The notes under the pieces: generated by a model
What the model was told of the DNA's origin: nothing
The model's input: the letters and a program-made list of their open reading frames with translations, nothing else
Databases searched by the model: none
In this document: one piece after another, positions 25,589 to 33,516 of the stretch
Position numbering within the stretch: the stretch's first letter is position 1
Layout: each line of letters starts with the position of its first letter
Source of the DNA: Pseudomonas sp. ZH-FAD
GTDB lineage: Bacteria; Pseudomonadota; Gammaproteobacteria; Pseudomonadales; Pseudomonadaceae
Length of the DNA stretch: 64,000 nt
Assembly (NCBI RefSeq): GCF_002803095.1
Contig: NZ_PGLR01000003.1
Coordinates: forward strand, 62,001-126,000
Direction of reading: 5' to 3'
Translations under genes and position numbers: made by a program

Positions 25589-26233
25589 ATGAGATTGAGC
25601 CTTCGCCGTCGAGCGATCTACACCGGCCTGGCCGGACACTTTTCGGATGAAGAGGTCTGGCCACTGCTGGCCCTGTGGGAGAACAAATACGCCGAGCAAC
25701 CGCCGTTCGCCCTCAATGAATTTCTCGCCGAGGTGGTGCTGCGTACCGAGCGCAAGCTCGAACGCGCACGCCTGTATCGCGAGTTGGTTGGCGCCCTCAC
25801 GGGACCACCCTCGCAGCTGCTGCCTGACCCGGAGGAGCAACTGGCCGCCTGGCGCCAGGGACGCAATGAGGCCGTAAGGCAAGTGGCGACTCCGGATAGC
25901 GCTGCACAAACGACTTTTCTGGCTCTGAGCCAGGCCTTGCTGGAGCAACTCGATGGCGCGCAGCAGACGGCGCTGAGACGCTTTGCCGCCGGCAATCTGT
26001 CCGGTATGGGGGTGAGCGCCGAGCTGTCGACGCGTTTGCGTATCTGGTTGGAGCTGGGCGGGGGTGACGGTATCGCCAACCTGGGACTGGAGCAACTGCG
26101 CAAGCTGTTGAACCTGCTCTATATCGGGCTCTGCGAGTTTCTCGGGCCGGTACGTGCCGACCGCGTACTGAGCCAGGCAGTCAATCGTGTGGAGGAGCAG
26201 GGGGCGGAGTTTTCACCGCGCAGATTGCTCTAG
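25589..26233 (+). CDS. Hypothetical protein co-transcribed with amtB
   Basis: A 214-residue soluble, mostly helical, slightly acidic protein with no signal peptide, membrane segment or catalytic motif that I recognise. It has Arg- and Leu-rich helices (LNEFLAEVVLRTERKLERARLYRELVG, residues ~38-64) and a C-terminal helical region with LNLLYIGLCEFLGPVRADRVL. The ATG at 25589 is 2 bp after the amtB stop and uses GAGGAGGGG at the end of amtB, so the two are translationally linked. Since amtB is usually paired with the PII protein GlnK, this position suggests a nitrogen-related role, but that is only context. Confidence 0.8.
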   Translation: MRLSLRRRAIYTGLAGHFSDEEVWPLLALWENKYAEQPPFALNEFLAEVVLRTERKLERARLYRELVGALTGPPSQLLPDPEEQLAAWRQGRNEAVRQVATPDSAAQTTFLALSQALLEQLDGAQQTALRRFAAGNLSGMGVSAELSTRLRIWLELGGGDGIANLGLEQLRKLLNLLYIGLCEFLGPVRADRVLSQAVNRVEEQGAEFSPRRLL

Positions 26234-26258
26234 CCGGGCAGGCGAAATGCAGAAATGA

Positions 26259-26428
26259 AAAACCCGGCCTGACAGGCTGTGTGAAAACTACTGCGCTTGG
26301 TCATGCTGCGTTAAAAACAGGCTCAGAATGCTCATTTACAACTCGTAAACTGCGCTTCTTCGCCTGTTTTTGCCTTGCCTGACCTTCGCTCGCTACGTTT
26401 TCACACGGCCTGCTGAAGGCCGGGTTTT
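26259..26428. terminator. Terminator hairpin split by a MITE insertion
   Basis: The stem halves AAAACCCGGCC (26259-26269) and GGCCGGGTTTT (26418-26428) are perfectly complementary but are now ~150 nt apart. Removing the element 26273-26412 and one CTGA copy rebuilds an ideal bidirectional terminator with a TGAA tetraloop, located between the amtB-linked gene and sodB. It may still fold with the element as a larger internal hairpin. Confidence 0.8.
26273..26412 (+). mobile_element. 140-bp palindromic MITE-like element, copy 3 (defines the ends)
   Basis: The ends CAGGCTGTGTGAAAAC and GTTTTCACACGGCCTG are complementary with one mismatch. The inner stem AAAAACAGGC pairs with GCCTGTTTTT, and the central stem TTTAC with GTAAA. 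It is flanked by perfect direct repeats CTGA (26269-26272 and 26413-26416), a target-site duplication. It sits in the loop of a terminator. Confidence 0.92.
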
Positions 26429-26447
26429 CGCATTACGGGGCTGAGAT

Positions 26448-27029
26448 TCAGGCCGCGTAGTTCTGGGCGACGAAGTCCCAGTTGACCAGGTTCCAGAACG
26501 CCTCGACGTACTTCGGACGCAGGTTGCGGTAGTCGATGTAGTAGGCGTGTTCCCACACGTCGCAGGTCAGCAGCGGAGTATCGCCGCTGGTCAGCGGGCA
26601 GCCGGCGCCGATGGTGCTGGCCAGGGCCAGGGAGCCGTCAGCTTTCTTCACCAGCCAGCCCCAGCCGGAACCGAAGGTGCCGATGGAAACCTTGCTGAAC
26701 TCTTCCTTGAACTTGTCGAAGGAACCGAAGGCAGCGTTGATGGCGTCAGCCAGGGCGCCGGTCGGCTGGCCACCGCCGTTCGGCGACAGGCAGTTCCAGT
26801 AGAAGGTGTGGTTCCACACCTGAGCGGCGTTGTTGAAGATGCCGCCCGAGGAAGTCTTGACGATCTCTTCCAGGCTCTTGCCTTCGAACTCGGTGCCCGG
26901 CACCAGGTTGTTCAGGTTCACGACGTAGGTGTTGTGGTGCTTGTCGTGGTGGAATTCGAGGGTCTCGGCGGAAATGTGCGGCTCGAGGGCATTCTTTTCG
27001 TAAGGCAGCGGCGGCAATTCAAAAGCCAT
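26448..27029 (-). CDS. sodB: Superoxide dismutase [Fe]
   Basis: A 193-residue cytoplasmic Fe-type superoxide dismutase. The metal ligands are His27 ([10 protein letters not shown] region), the His of WNHTFYW near residue 74, and Asp and His of [11 protein letters not shown]. The glycine stretch and Gln of the second sphere favour iron. It has the normal family length. A homologue lies next to bifA in P. aeruginosa too. Post-transcriptional iron control by PrrF-type RNAs is known for P. aeruginosa sodB; I cannot test this here. Confidence 0.97.
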   Translation of the reverse strand: MAFELPPLPYEKNALEPHISAETLEFHHDKHHNTYVVNLNNLVPGTEFEGKSLEEIVKTSSGGIFNNAAQVWNHTFYWNCLSPNGGGQPTGALADAINAAFGSFDKFKEEFSKVSIGTFGSGWGWLVKKADGSLALASTIGAGCPLTSGDTPLLTCDVWEHAYYIDYRNLRPKYVEAFWNLVNWDFVAQNYAA

Positions 27030-27276
27030 GGTCTATCTCCTACTCAGGTCGTGTGCGGTATGCGCAAGGCCGATCACGGGCGGCCTATAGGCGGCGTCGA
27101 GTTTGTACTCTTTGCGCCGCAGACTCGGGATCATAGCACCCGACCACGGCCATAACCACGCAACATCTGTGTGGGAAAGCCGGTGCCAGGGCCTTTGCAG
27201 CATTGGCTTCGACAAGCTCAGACGCCAGCAGTTGCCTCTTTCGGCGCGGTCGCGCCGAAACGCCAACAGGGCTTAA

Positions 27277-27416
27277 CAGGCCATTGAAAAACGTAGGCGA
27301 GGCAGGCAAGACAAGGCGAAAACGACCGAAAAAGCGCAGTTTACGTGCTGTAAATGAGTATTTTGAGGTCGTTTTTAACGCAGTATTGCCAACGCAGGTA
27401 GTTTTTCAACGGCCTG
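27277..27416 (-). mobile_element. 140-bp palindromic MITE-like element, copy 4 (inverted)
   Basis: Read on the minus strand it has ends CAGGCCGTTGAAAAAC / GTTTTTCAATGGCCTG, an inner stem AAAACGACC / GGTCGTTTT and the shared centre CATTTACA-GTAAACTGCGCTT. It is flanked by TTAA on both sides (27273-27276 and 27417-27420); the right-hand TTAA contains the TAA stop of the DUF58 gene. Upstream, the rest of the gap 27030-27276 holds the sodB leader and a small perfect hairpin TTTCGGCGCG/CGCGCCGAAA around 27250. Confidence 0.9.
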
Positions 27417-28748
27417 TTAAAGCGCGCCGGCTTTTTTCCAGGCTAGATAACTGCTCACCAGTTCCGGGCCCAGTTCGCCAGGGCGGGCGTCGAGCACCGG
27501 TACTTCATGGGCGGCCAGACGTTCGTGCAGGTCGGCGCGGGCATTGAGGTAGTCCAGCGTGCCGCAGTAGGCCAGGGCCTGATCGAATTGCTCCACCGGC
27601 GTCTGGCGCAGACGATCGAGCGCTTCCTCGCGCAGGCTGGCGATCAGCACGCGATGCTGGCGCGAGAGGCGACGCACGGCAGCGAGCAGGTCCTGATCGT
27701 CCTCGTCGCGCAGGTTGGTCACCAGTACCACTAGCGAGCGACGGCGCTGACGCGCCAGCAGCAAGTCGGCAGCGGCGCTGAAGTCGGCCGGTTGCTGGCT
27801 GGTGTCGAGGTCATAGACGGCGTTGAGCAGCACGTTCAATTGCGCAGGGCCCTTGACCGGCGCGAGGTAACGCGACTGGTTACCGGCGAAGGTCGCCAGG
27901 CCGACGGCATCGCCCTGGCGCAGCGCGACGTAGCTGAGCAGCAGGCAGGCGTTGAGGGCGTGGTCGAAGTGCGACAGCTCGTCGTCCTGGCTGCGCATAC
28001 GGCGGCCGCAGTCGAGCAAAAAGACGATCTGCTGGTCGCGTTCGTCCTGGTACTCGCGAGCGATGGGTGTGCGCTTGCGGGCAGTGGCCTTCCAGTCGAT
28101 CTGGCGCAGGGTGTCGCCATCACGAAACTCGCGCAGCTGGTGAAACTCCAGACCCAGGCCGCGACGCGGGCGCTGGCGCACGCCCAGCTGGCTCAGCCAG
28201 TCGTCCACGGCCTTGAGCTGGGCGCCGTAGAGGCGCGCGAAATCCGGATAGACGCGGCTTTCACCTTCCAGCGGCAGCAGGCGCTTGGCCTGCCACAGGC
28301 GCAGCGGGCTGGGCAGTTGCAGCTCGCACCGGGCGAAATGGAAATGCCCGCGGACCAGCGGCTTGAGGCGATAGCTGACCCGTGTCTGCTGGCCGGGGTG
28401 TAGGGTGATGCGTTGTGGCAGGAAATCGAATTCCATGCCTTCAGGCACATGGTCGAAGACTTCGATTTCCTGGGTTTGAGTGAAGTCGTGATGAGCGATC
28501 AGTTGCACCTCGCTCCAGCGCCCGAGCGGCAGGTTGCCGGGCAGCACGCGCTCCAGGCGCGGCGAGTGCTGGCGACGCAGCCACAAGGCATCTACGGCAG
28601 CGATCAGTGCCAGCGCCAGCAACAGCCCCCAGGCCAGTGGCATCAGGCTGTCTGCCAGGCGCATGCCGAGCAGGGGCAGGGCGCCGAGCAGCACGGCAGC
28701 GGCGAACAGGCCGCCGAGCAGCCCGAGGAGCAGGCGCGAAGGTTTCAT
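27417..28748 (-). CDS. DUF58 (von Willebrand factor A-like) domain protein
   Basis: A 443-residue protein with two N-terminal membrane helices (residues ~5-55) and a DUF58 domain with the family signature GDTLRQIDWKATARKRTPIAREYQ, followed by a vWA-like region (IVFLLDCGRRM, MIDAS-like). Partners of MoxR ATPases with this domain are thought to act in assembling or maturing envelope or periplasmic proteins. It overlaps the MoxR gene by 4 bp (ATGA). It ends at a TAA that forms part of the target site of the neighbouring MITE. Confidence 0.9.
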   Translation of the reverse strand: MKPSRLLLGLLGGLFAAAVLLGALPLLGMRLADSLMPLAWGLLLALALIAAVDALWLRRQHSPRLERVLPGNLPLGRWSEVQLIAHHDFTQTQEIEVFDHVPEGMEFDFLPQRITLHPGQQTRVSYRLKPLVRGHFHFARCELQLPSPLRLWQAKRLLPLEGESRVYPDFARLYGAQLKAVDDWLSQLGVRQRPRRGLGLEFHQLREFRDGDTLRQIDWKATARKRTPIAREYQDERDQQIVFLLDCGRRMRSQDDELSHFDHALNACLLLSYVALRQGDAVGLATFAGNQSRYLAPVKGPAQLNVLLNAVYDLDTSQQPADFSAAADLLLARQRRRSLVVLVTNLRDEDDQDLLAAVRRLSRQHRVLIASLREEALDRLRQTPVEQFDQALAYCGTLDYLNARADLHERLAAHEVPVLDARPGELGPELVSSYLAWKKAGAL

Positions 28749-29779
28749 AGGCGTGGCGCCGGTACCTGATCGAGCAACTGTTGCAGCACCTGATCCACCG
28801 ACAGGCCTTCAATATCCAGCTCCGGCGCCAGACGCACGCGGTGGCGCAGTACGGCCAGCGCGCAGCTCTTGATGTCATCCGGCAGGACGAAATCGCCACC
28901 GCGCAGCAGCGCGCGAGCACGGGCGCCGCGCACCAGGGCGATCGACGCACGCGGCCCGGCACCCATGGCCAGGCCCGGCCAGCTGCGGGTGGCGCGGGCC
29001 AGGCGTACGGCGTAATCGAGCACCTGATCATCCAGTGGCAGATCGCTGGCGATCTTCTGCAGGGCCAGCACGTCCTTGGCTTGCAGCAGGGTGCGCAGCG
29101 GGCTGACTTCGAGCATGTCGGCCTTGGCCGAGCGGGTCACCTGGCGCACCATGTTCAGCTCTTCATCCTGCTGCGGATAATCCATGCGCAGCTTGAGCAT
29201 GAAGCGGTCCAGCTCCGCTTCCGGTAGCGGGTAGGTGCCTTCCTGCTCGATCGGGTTCATGGTCGCCAGCACCATGAACGGCAGTTGCACCGGCAGGGCG
29301 CGGCCTTCCAGGGTCACCTGGCGCTCCTGCATCACTTCCAGCAGGGCGGCCTGGGTCTTGGCCGGTGCGCGGTTGATTTCATCGGCCAGCAGCAGGTTGG
29401 TGAACACCGGGCCCTTGCGCAGCTTGAACTGTTCGCTCTGCATGTCGTACACGGCATGACCGGTGACATCGCTGGGCATCAGGTCCGGGGTGAACTGGAT
29501 GCGTGCGAACTCGCCGCCAAAGCAGCGCGCCAGCGCGCGCACCAGCAGGGTCTTGCCCAGGCCTGGCACACCTTCGACCAGCACATGACCACCGGCGATC
29601 AGTGCGGTCAGCACGTCGTCGATCACCGCGCTCTGGCCGATCACGGCCTTGCGCAGCTCGGCGCGCAGGGCCTGGGCCAACTGGCTGGCACGCTGGCGCT
29701 GCTGCGCTTGCGGGTTGCTCGGCGCGGCGGCAGGGGGTTCCTGCACCGGCAGGTTGTCGTTCTCGGGGATCTCGCTCAT
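28745..29779 (-). CDS. MoxR-family AAA+ ATPase
   Basis: A 344-residue cytoplasmic AAA+ ATPase. Walker A is GVPGLGKT, Walker B LLADEINR, sensor 1 ATMNP, and the C-terminal lid contains GAGPRAS. MoxR proteins are chaperone-like and usually act on vWA-domain partners; here the DUF58 gene is directly downstream with a 4-bp overlap. It also overlaps the DUF4350 gene upstream by 4 bp. The group 27417-34238 reads as one leftward operon. Confidence 0.95.
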   Translation of the reverse strand: MSEIPENDNLPVQEPPAAAPSNPQAQQRQRASQLAQALRAELRKAVIGQSAVIDDVLTALIAGGHVLVEGVPGLGKTLLVRALARCFGGEFARIQFTPDLMPSDVTGHAVYDMQSEQFKLRKGPVFTNLLLADEINRAPAKTQAALLEVMQERQVTLEGRALPVQLPFMVLATMNPIEQEGTYPLPEAELDRFMLKLRMDYPQQDEELNMVRQVTRSAKADMLEVSPLRTLLQAKDVLALQKIASDLPLDDQVLDYAVRLARATRSWPGLAMGAGPRASIALVRGARARALLRGGDFVLPDDIKSCALAVLRHRVRLAPELDIEGLSVDQVLQQLLDQVPAPRL

Positions 29780-30966
29780 AGGGCATTCCTGAGGGTTTGC
29801 AGGTGGGCGACCTGGCGGGTGAAGTCACTGGCAGAAAGGCGCTGCGGCGGCAATGGGCGCATGGCCTGGCTGATGTCCTTGACGGGCAGGCGGGTCAGGC
29901 GACCGAGAACCTGCCACTGCTCGGCGACGGCGAGCTTGTCGAAACCTGGGTGGCGGCGCCGTGCGCGGCGATTGATGTCCTGTTGCAGACCTTTGAGCAG
30001 GCTGTGCTGGCCGCTGCGGCGGAGCAGGAAGTCGGCACTGCCACGCAGGTGTTCCTCGAGCTGGCGCCGTGCTCGGCTGGCCGGTGTCTGCAGCGGACCA
30101 TGACGCATGCCGACGTGCCACAGGGTGGCGATGATCAGCAGGGCCAGCACCAGCAAGGCCAGCGGGAAATGGCGCAGCAGCAGGCGCGCCAGACCATCGC
30201 TGTCGGCGTGGTAAAGCAGAGTCACGGCGCTGTCCTGGCTCAGGTACCAGAGCAGCCAGGCATGGTCGTACTCCTTGATATTGCGGTTCTGCCAGATCCA
30301 CGGGTCGCTCAGTACGGTGATCAGTCCGTCGCCGTGGTACAGCTGCAGCAGGTGCGTGGCAGCATCGCTATTGGCCCAGGCGTGCGCGCGGTTCTGCGCA
30401 TCGTACAGGTGAAAATCGGTGTCGAAGGCGATGTAGGCCGGAGCCTGTTCGTTCTCCAGGTAGAGCTTGGTGAGTTGCGGGTAGGCTTCGTGCTCTTCGT
30501 TCTGCTCGTTTTCCGCTTCTGCCTCACTGGCTTCTTCGTCGTCCAACTCGTCACTCATGTATTGCTGGATGCCGAGCAAGTCGAGCAGCAGGTCGCCGCT
30601 CTTGCCTTCCTCTTCGTCCCACAGGCGTTCGGCGATGAACAGCAGGTGACCGCCGCCCGCCGTCCATTGCAGCACGCGCTCGACCTGACGTGGCGTCATG
30701 TTGCCGCGGTCGGCCAGCAGCATCAGGGTCTGGCCTTCGCTGGGCAGGCCATCGAGCACATCCAGGCCTTCGGCGCGGCGTGCGGCAATACCCTGTTTGC
30801 GCAGGAAGTGCTCGGCTGCCAGGTAAGGGCTGCTGGCAACCTCGGGGGCCGGGCCGTGCTCGATCACGTCTTCATAGGGTTCGAGTTTGCCCAACACGTA
30901 GCTGGCGAGCAGCCCCAGTATCAGCAGCAGGGCGATGGCAAGGATGAAACCGGCGCGCCGACTCAT
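29776..30966 (-). CDS. DUF4350 domain membrane protein
   Basis: A 396-residue protein. One N-terminal helix (FILAIALLLILGLLASYVLG) is followed by an extracytoplasmic GldG-like DUF4350 region (~40-260) with an acidic low-complexity stretch (DELDDEEASEAEAENEQNEEHE, ~165-190), a second helix (FPLALLVLALLIIATLW) and a cytoplasmic tail rich in Arg. The start at 30966 (MSRRAG) is preferred to upstream starts because it overlaps the DUF4129 gene by 4 bp like the other junctions. The function is unknown. Confidence 0.87.
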   Translation of the reverse strand: MSRRAGFILAIALLLILGLLASYVLGKLEPYEDVIEHGPAPEVASSPYLAAEHFLRKQGIAARRAEGLDVLDGLPSEGQTLMLLADRGNMTPRQVERVLQWTAGGGHLLFIAERLWDEEEGKSGDLLLDLLGIQQYMSDELDDEEASEAEAENEQNEEHEAYPQLTKLYLENEQAPAYIAFDTDFHLYDAQNRAHAWANSDAATHLLQLYHGDGLITVLSDPWIWQNRNIKEYDHAWLLWYLSQDSAVTLLYHADSDGLARLLLRHFPLALLVLALLIIATLWHVGMRHGPLQTPASRARRQLEEHLRGSADFLLRRSGQHSLLKGLQQDINRRARRRHPGFDKLAVAEQWQVLGRLTRLPVKDISQAMRPLPPQRLSASDFTRQVAHLQTLRNAL

Positions 30967-32549
30967 GCCGCACGCTCCTGACCGAACAGGCTGCGCCAGC
31001 CCTGACACAGGCCCTGACGCAGCGATTCGGCAGGCAGGCGATGTCCATAGGCCAGGGCCTGCCAATGCAGGGTGAGCTGACGACTGTAGTCCTCCAGGTT
31101 CTGCTGCTCGAGGCTGGCGACCAGGTGCAGCACTTCGCCTTCGGTGTGCGACTGCTTCAGGGGCAGGCGGTGTTCGTGTAGCAGGCGGCTAAGCAGGGCG
31201 CGGTAGAGCAGACCGAGGGCCGCGCGCGGTTGTTCGGCCCAGAGCCGCTCAGCTTCGCTGGCGACATCATCGGGCAGGCTCTCCGGGGCCAGTTCAAGGC
31301 CAAAGAGTTGTTGTGGCGCCACCGGCCGCCGCCGCGTAGGCAGGCCGATGCGTTCGCCAAAGGCCTGCAGCCACTCGCGGTAGCGCCACAAGACGAAGGC
31401 CAGCAGCGCAGCCAGCGCCGCCCACAGCAGTACTTCGAAGACTTGCGCAACGACATCCAGGCTCTTCCACCATTCGCCGAGTTTGAGCAGGTTCTTGAGC
31501 ATGTCGAGGAAGGCTTCGATGTCTTCCGGTTTGGGTTCCTCGGCGGGCTTCTCTTCACCCAGGCGCCAGCGAGTGACGGTTTCGCGGTGCTGGAATGGCG
31601 GTTCGTCGAGCAGGGCCTTGATGCTTTCACGCGCGGCCTGGCTGCTCAGCGGCTGTTGGAGCAGGCGCGGGGCGTCGGGGCCTTGCGGGTCAGCCTGCTT
31701 GGCTTCCTCGCTGACGGCTGGCGCTGTGTCGGCCCAGGCCTCGCTGGGCAGCTGCGTCAGCAGCAGGGCGCAACCGAGCAGCAGGGCATAGGCGCTGCCG
31801 GTCAGGCGTTGGCGCAGGCGGCGGAAGGTCAGTTCGATATCCCAGGCTTCCAGGGCGGTGCGGCGGTTGAGGTAGAGGGTGAAGCCGCAGGCGACATAGA
31901 CCGGTTCCCAGAGGATCAGCAGCAACACATAAAGTAGGTTGGACAGGTGCTCCAGCCACAGCCATTGGCCGCTGCTGGCGGCGATCAGGCTTTCCCAGGT
32001 CCAGTTCAGTTCCACCTGCTGTGGCAGCATCAGATAGAACAGGGCGACCAGGCCCATCCACAGGGCAATTTCCAGATGCATGCCCACCAGCGTCAGCCAG
32101 GTGGCAGCGGCGCTGTCGCGCTGACCGAGTACCACCAGGCGCTGGCTGCGTGCCTGACCGGCCAGGCCCTCCAGCTGCAGCACGGGTAGATCGAAGCTGC
32201 GCGTCGGGCTCAGGCGGCGCCAGGTCAGGCTGGCCAGCAATTGTGGCCATAGCAGTTTCGGCAGTGCGCGCAGGGCCTGTCTCAGCGAGGGTGTGTTGCC
32301 GAACAGCGCTTGCGACAGGATATACAGCGGCAGGCGCTCATAGGCCGGCTTGAGCCACCAGAAGACGAAGATGGCCCAGCCCGGGTACTGCCAGAGCAAG
32401 GCGCAGAGCAGGGCGAACAGCGGCAGCGTGACCAGCGCCCAACTGGCCATCAGCAGGCCGGCGTGACGACGGGCGAGCAGCACGCCGAGGTCGATGGCTT
32501 CCCAGGCGCTGCGCGGGCGGATGGCAACGCTGGCTTCAGTCAGGCGCAT
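30963..32549 (-). CDS. DUF4129 domain polytopic membrane protein
   Basis: A 528-residue protein with several helices in the first ~270 residues (for example LLMASWALVTLPLFALLCALL), a periplasmic segment, a further helix (VFEVLLWAALAALLAFVLW, ~390) and a cytoplasmic C-terminal DUF4129 region with LLYRALLSRLLHEHRLPL. DUF4129 proteins regularly occur with MoxR/DUF58; some resemble membrane-anchored transglutaminase partners. The start at 32549 overlaps the SpoIIM-like gene by 14 bp. Its role is unknown. Confidence 0.87.
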   Translation of the reverse strand: MRLTEASVAIRPRSAWEAIDLGVLLARRHAGLLMASWALVTLPLFALLCALLWQYPGWAIFVFWWLKPAYERLPLYILSQALFGNTPSLRQALRALPKLLWPQLLASLTWRRLSPTRSFDLPVLQLEGLAGQARSQRLVVLGQRDSAAATWLTLVGMHLEIALWMGLVALFYLMLPQQVELNWTWESLIAASSGQWLWLEHLSNLLYVLLLILWEPVYVACGFTLYLNRRTALEAWDIELTFRRLRQRLTGSAYALLLGCALLLTQLPSEAWADTAPAVSEEAKQADPQGPDAPRLLQQPLSSQAARESIKALLDEPPFQHRETVTRWRLGEEKPAEEPKPEDIEAFLDMLKNLLKLGEWWKSLDVVAQVFEVLLWAALAALLAFVLWRYREWLQAFGERIGLPTRRRPVAPQQLFGLELAPESLPDDVASEAERLWAEQPRAALGLLYRALLSRLLHEHRLPLKQSHTEGEVLHLVASLEQQNLEDYSRQLTLHWQALAYGHRLPAESLRQGLCQGWRSLFGQERAA

Positions 32550-33516
32550 GCTGCCTCCGGCCGGCCAGCAGCAGATAACCCAGCACCAGCGCCCAGAGCC
32601 CGGCACCGACGGCGTACTTGATGTGAGGGCTGGCGAAGGTGGTGGATGACCAGAAGGCCTCGATGAAGGCGGCCAGCAGCAGGAACAGGATCACCCCGGC
32701 GACCAGCTGTATCGCCTTGCCCGCAGCCAGGCGCAAGGCCTCGCCGCGTGGCAGGCGGCCGGGGGCGAGCAGTGCCCAACCGAGCTTGAAACCAGCCGCA
32801 CCCGCCAGGGCGATGGCGGTCAGCTCGAAGGCGCCATGGCCGATGACGAAGGACCAGAACGGCTCGCCGTAGCCGATGCGTGTCAGGTGGCCCGCCACCG
32901 CGCCGATCATCAGGCCGTTGAACAGCAGGAAGAACAGGCTGCCGAGACCCAGTAGCAGACCGCTGGCGAAGGTCTGAAAGGCGATGCCGATGTTGTTCAT
33001 GATGTAGAAGCCGAACATCACCCAGTCGTCGCCCGAACCGCGTTCGCTGAAGCGGCCTAGGCGGCGCGCGTCGGGATCGTACATGCGCTCCATTTCGCTG
33101 ACCTGATCCGGGCTGACCAGACTGAAGATCAGCTCGGGATAGAGATAGGTCAGCAGCCCCATCAGGGCCAGGCTGCCGAAGAACAGCAGGCTGGCGACGC
33201 ATACACTGCGCCATTCGCTACGTACCAGACGCGGGAAGCCGCCAAACAGGAAACGGATCGTCTGCGCGCCGAGATGGCTGCGATGGCGATAGAACTGCTG
33301 ATGGCCACGCATGGCCAACTGCTGCAACTGGTCGATCAGGTGGCTGCTGTAGCCGCGCGCCTGAGCCAGCGCCAGATGCTGGCAAAGCTGCCGGTAGCTG
33401 GCGGCGAAGCCGTGGTAACTCTGTGCTTTGGGCTTGCCGCGCTCAAGGGCTTCGAGCTGGCTATTGAAAGCATCCCAGTCCGGCTGATGGCGACTTTCGA
33501 ACAGGCTCTGTTTCAC
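32536..33516 (-). CDS. Stage II sporulation protein M-like (DUF95) membrane protein
   Basis: A 326-residue protein with a cytoplasmic N-terminal helical part (~1-100) and five to six membrane helices (VCVASLLFFGSLALMGLLTYL, then GIAFQTFASGLLLGLGSLFFLLFNGLMIG). It ends in the SpoIIM/DUF95 pattern FWSFVIGHGAFELTAIALAGAAG. The organism is no spore former; the family is common beside RDD and MoxR genes. The start is GTG at 33516, overlapping the RDD stop (GTGA). The role is not known. Confidence 0.88.
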   Translation of the reverse strand: MKQSLFESRHQPDWDAFNSQLEALERGKPKAQSYHGFAASYRQLCQHLALAQARGYSSHLIDQLQQLAMRGHQQFYRHRSHLGAQTIRFLFGGFPRLVRSEWRSVCVASLLFFGSLALMGLLTYLYPELIFSLVSPDQVSEMERMYDPDARRLGRFSERGSGDDWVMFGFYIMNNIGIAFQTFASGLLLGLGSLFFLLFNGLMIGAVAGHLTRIGYGEPFWSFVIGHGAFELTAIALAGAAGFKLGWALLAPGRLPRGEALRLAAGKAIQLVAGVILFLLLAAFIEAFWSSTTFASPHIKYAVGAGLWALVLGYLLLAGRRQHAPD

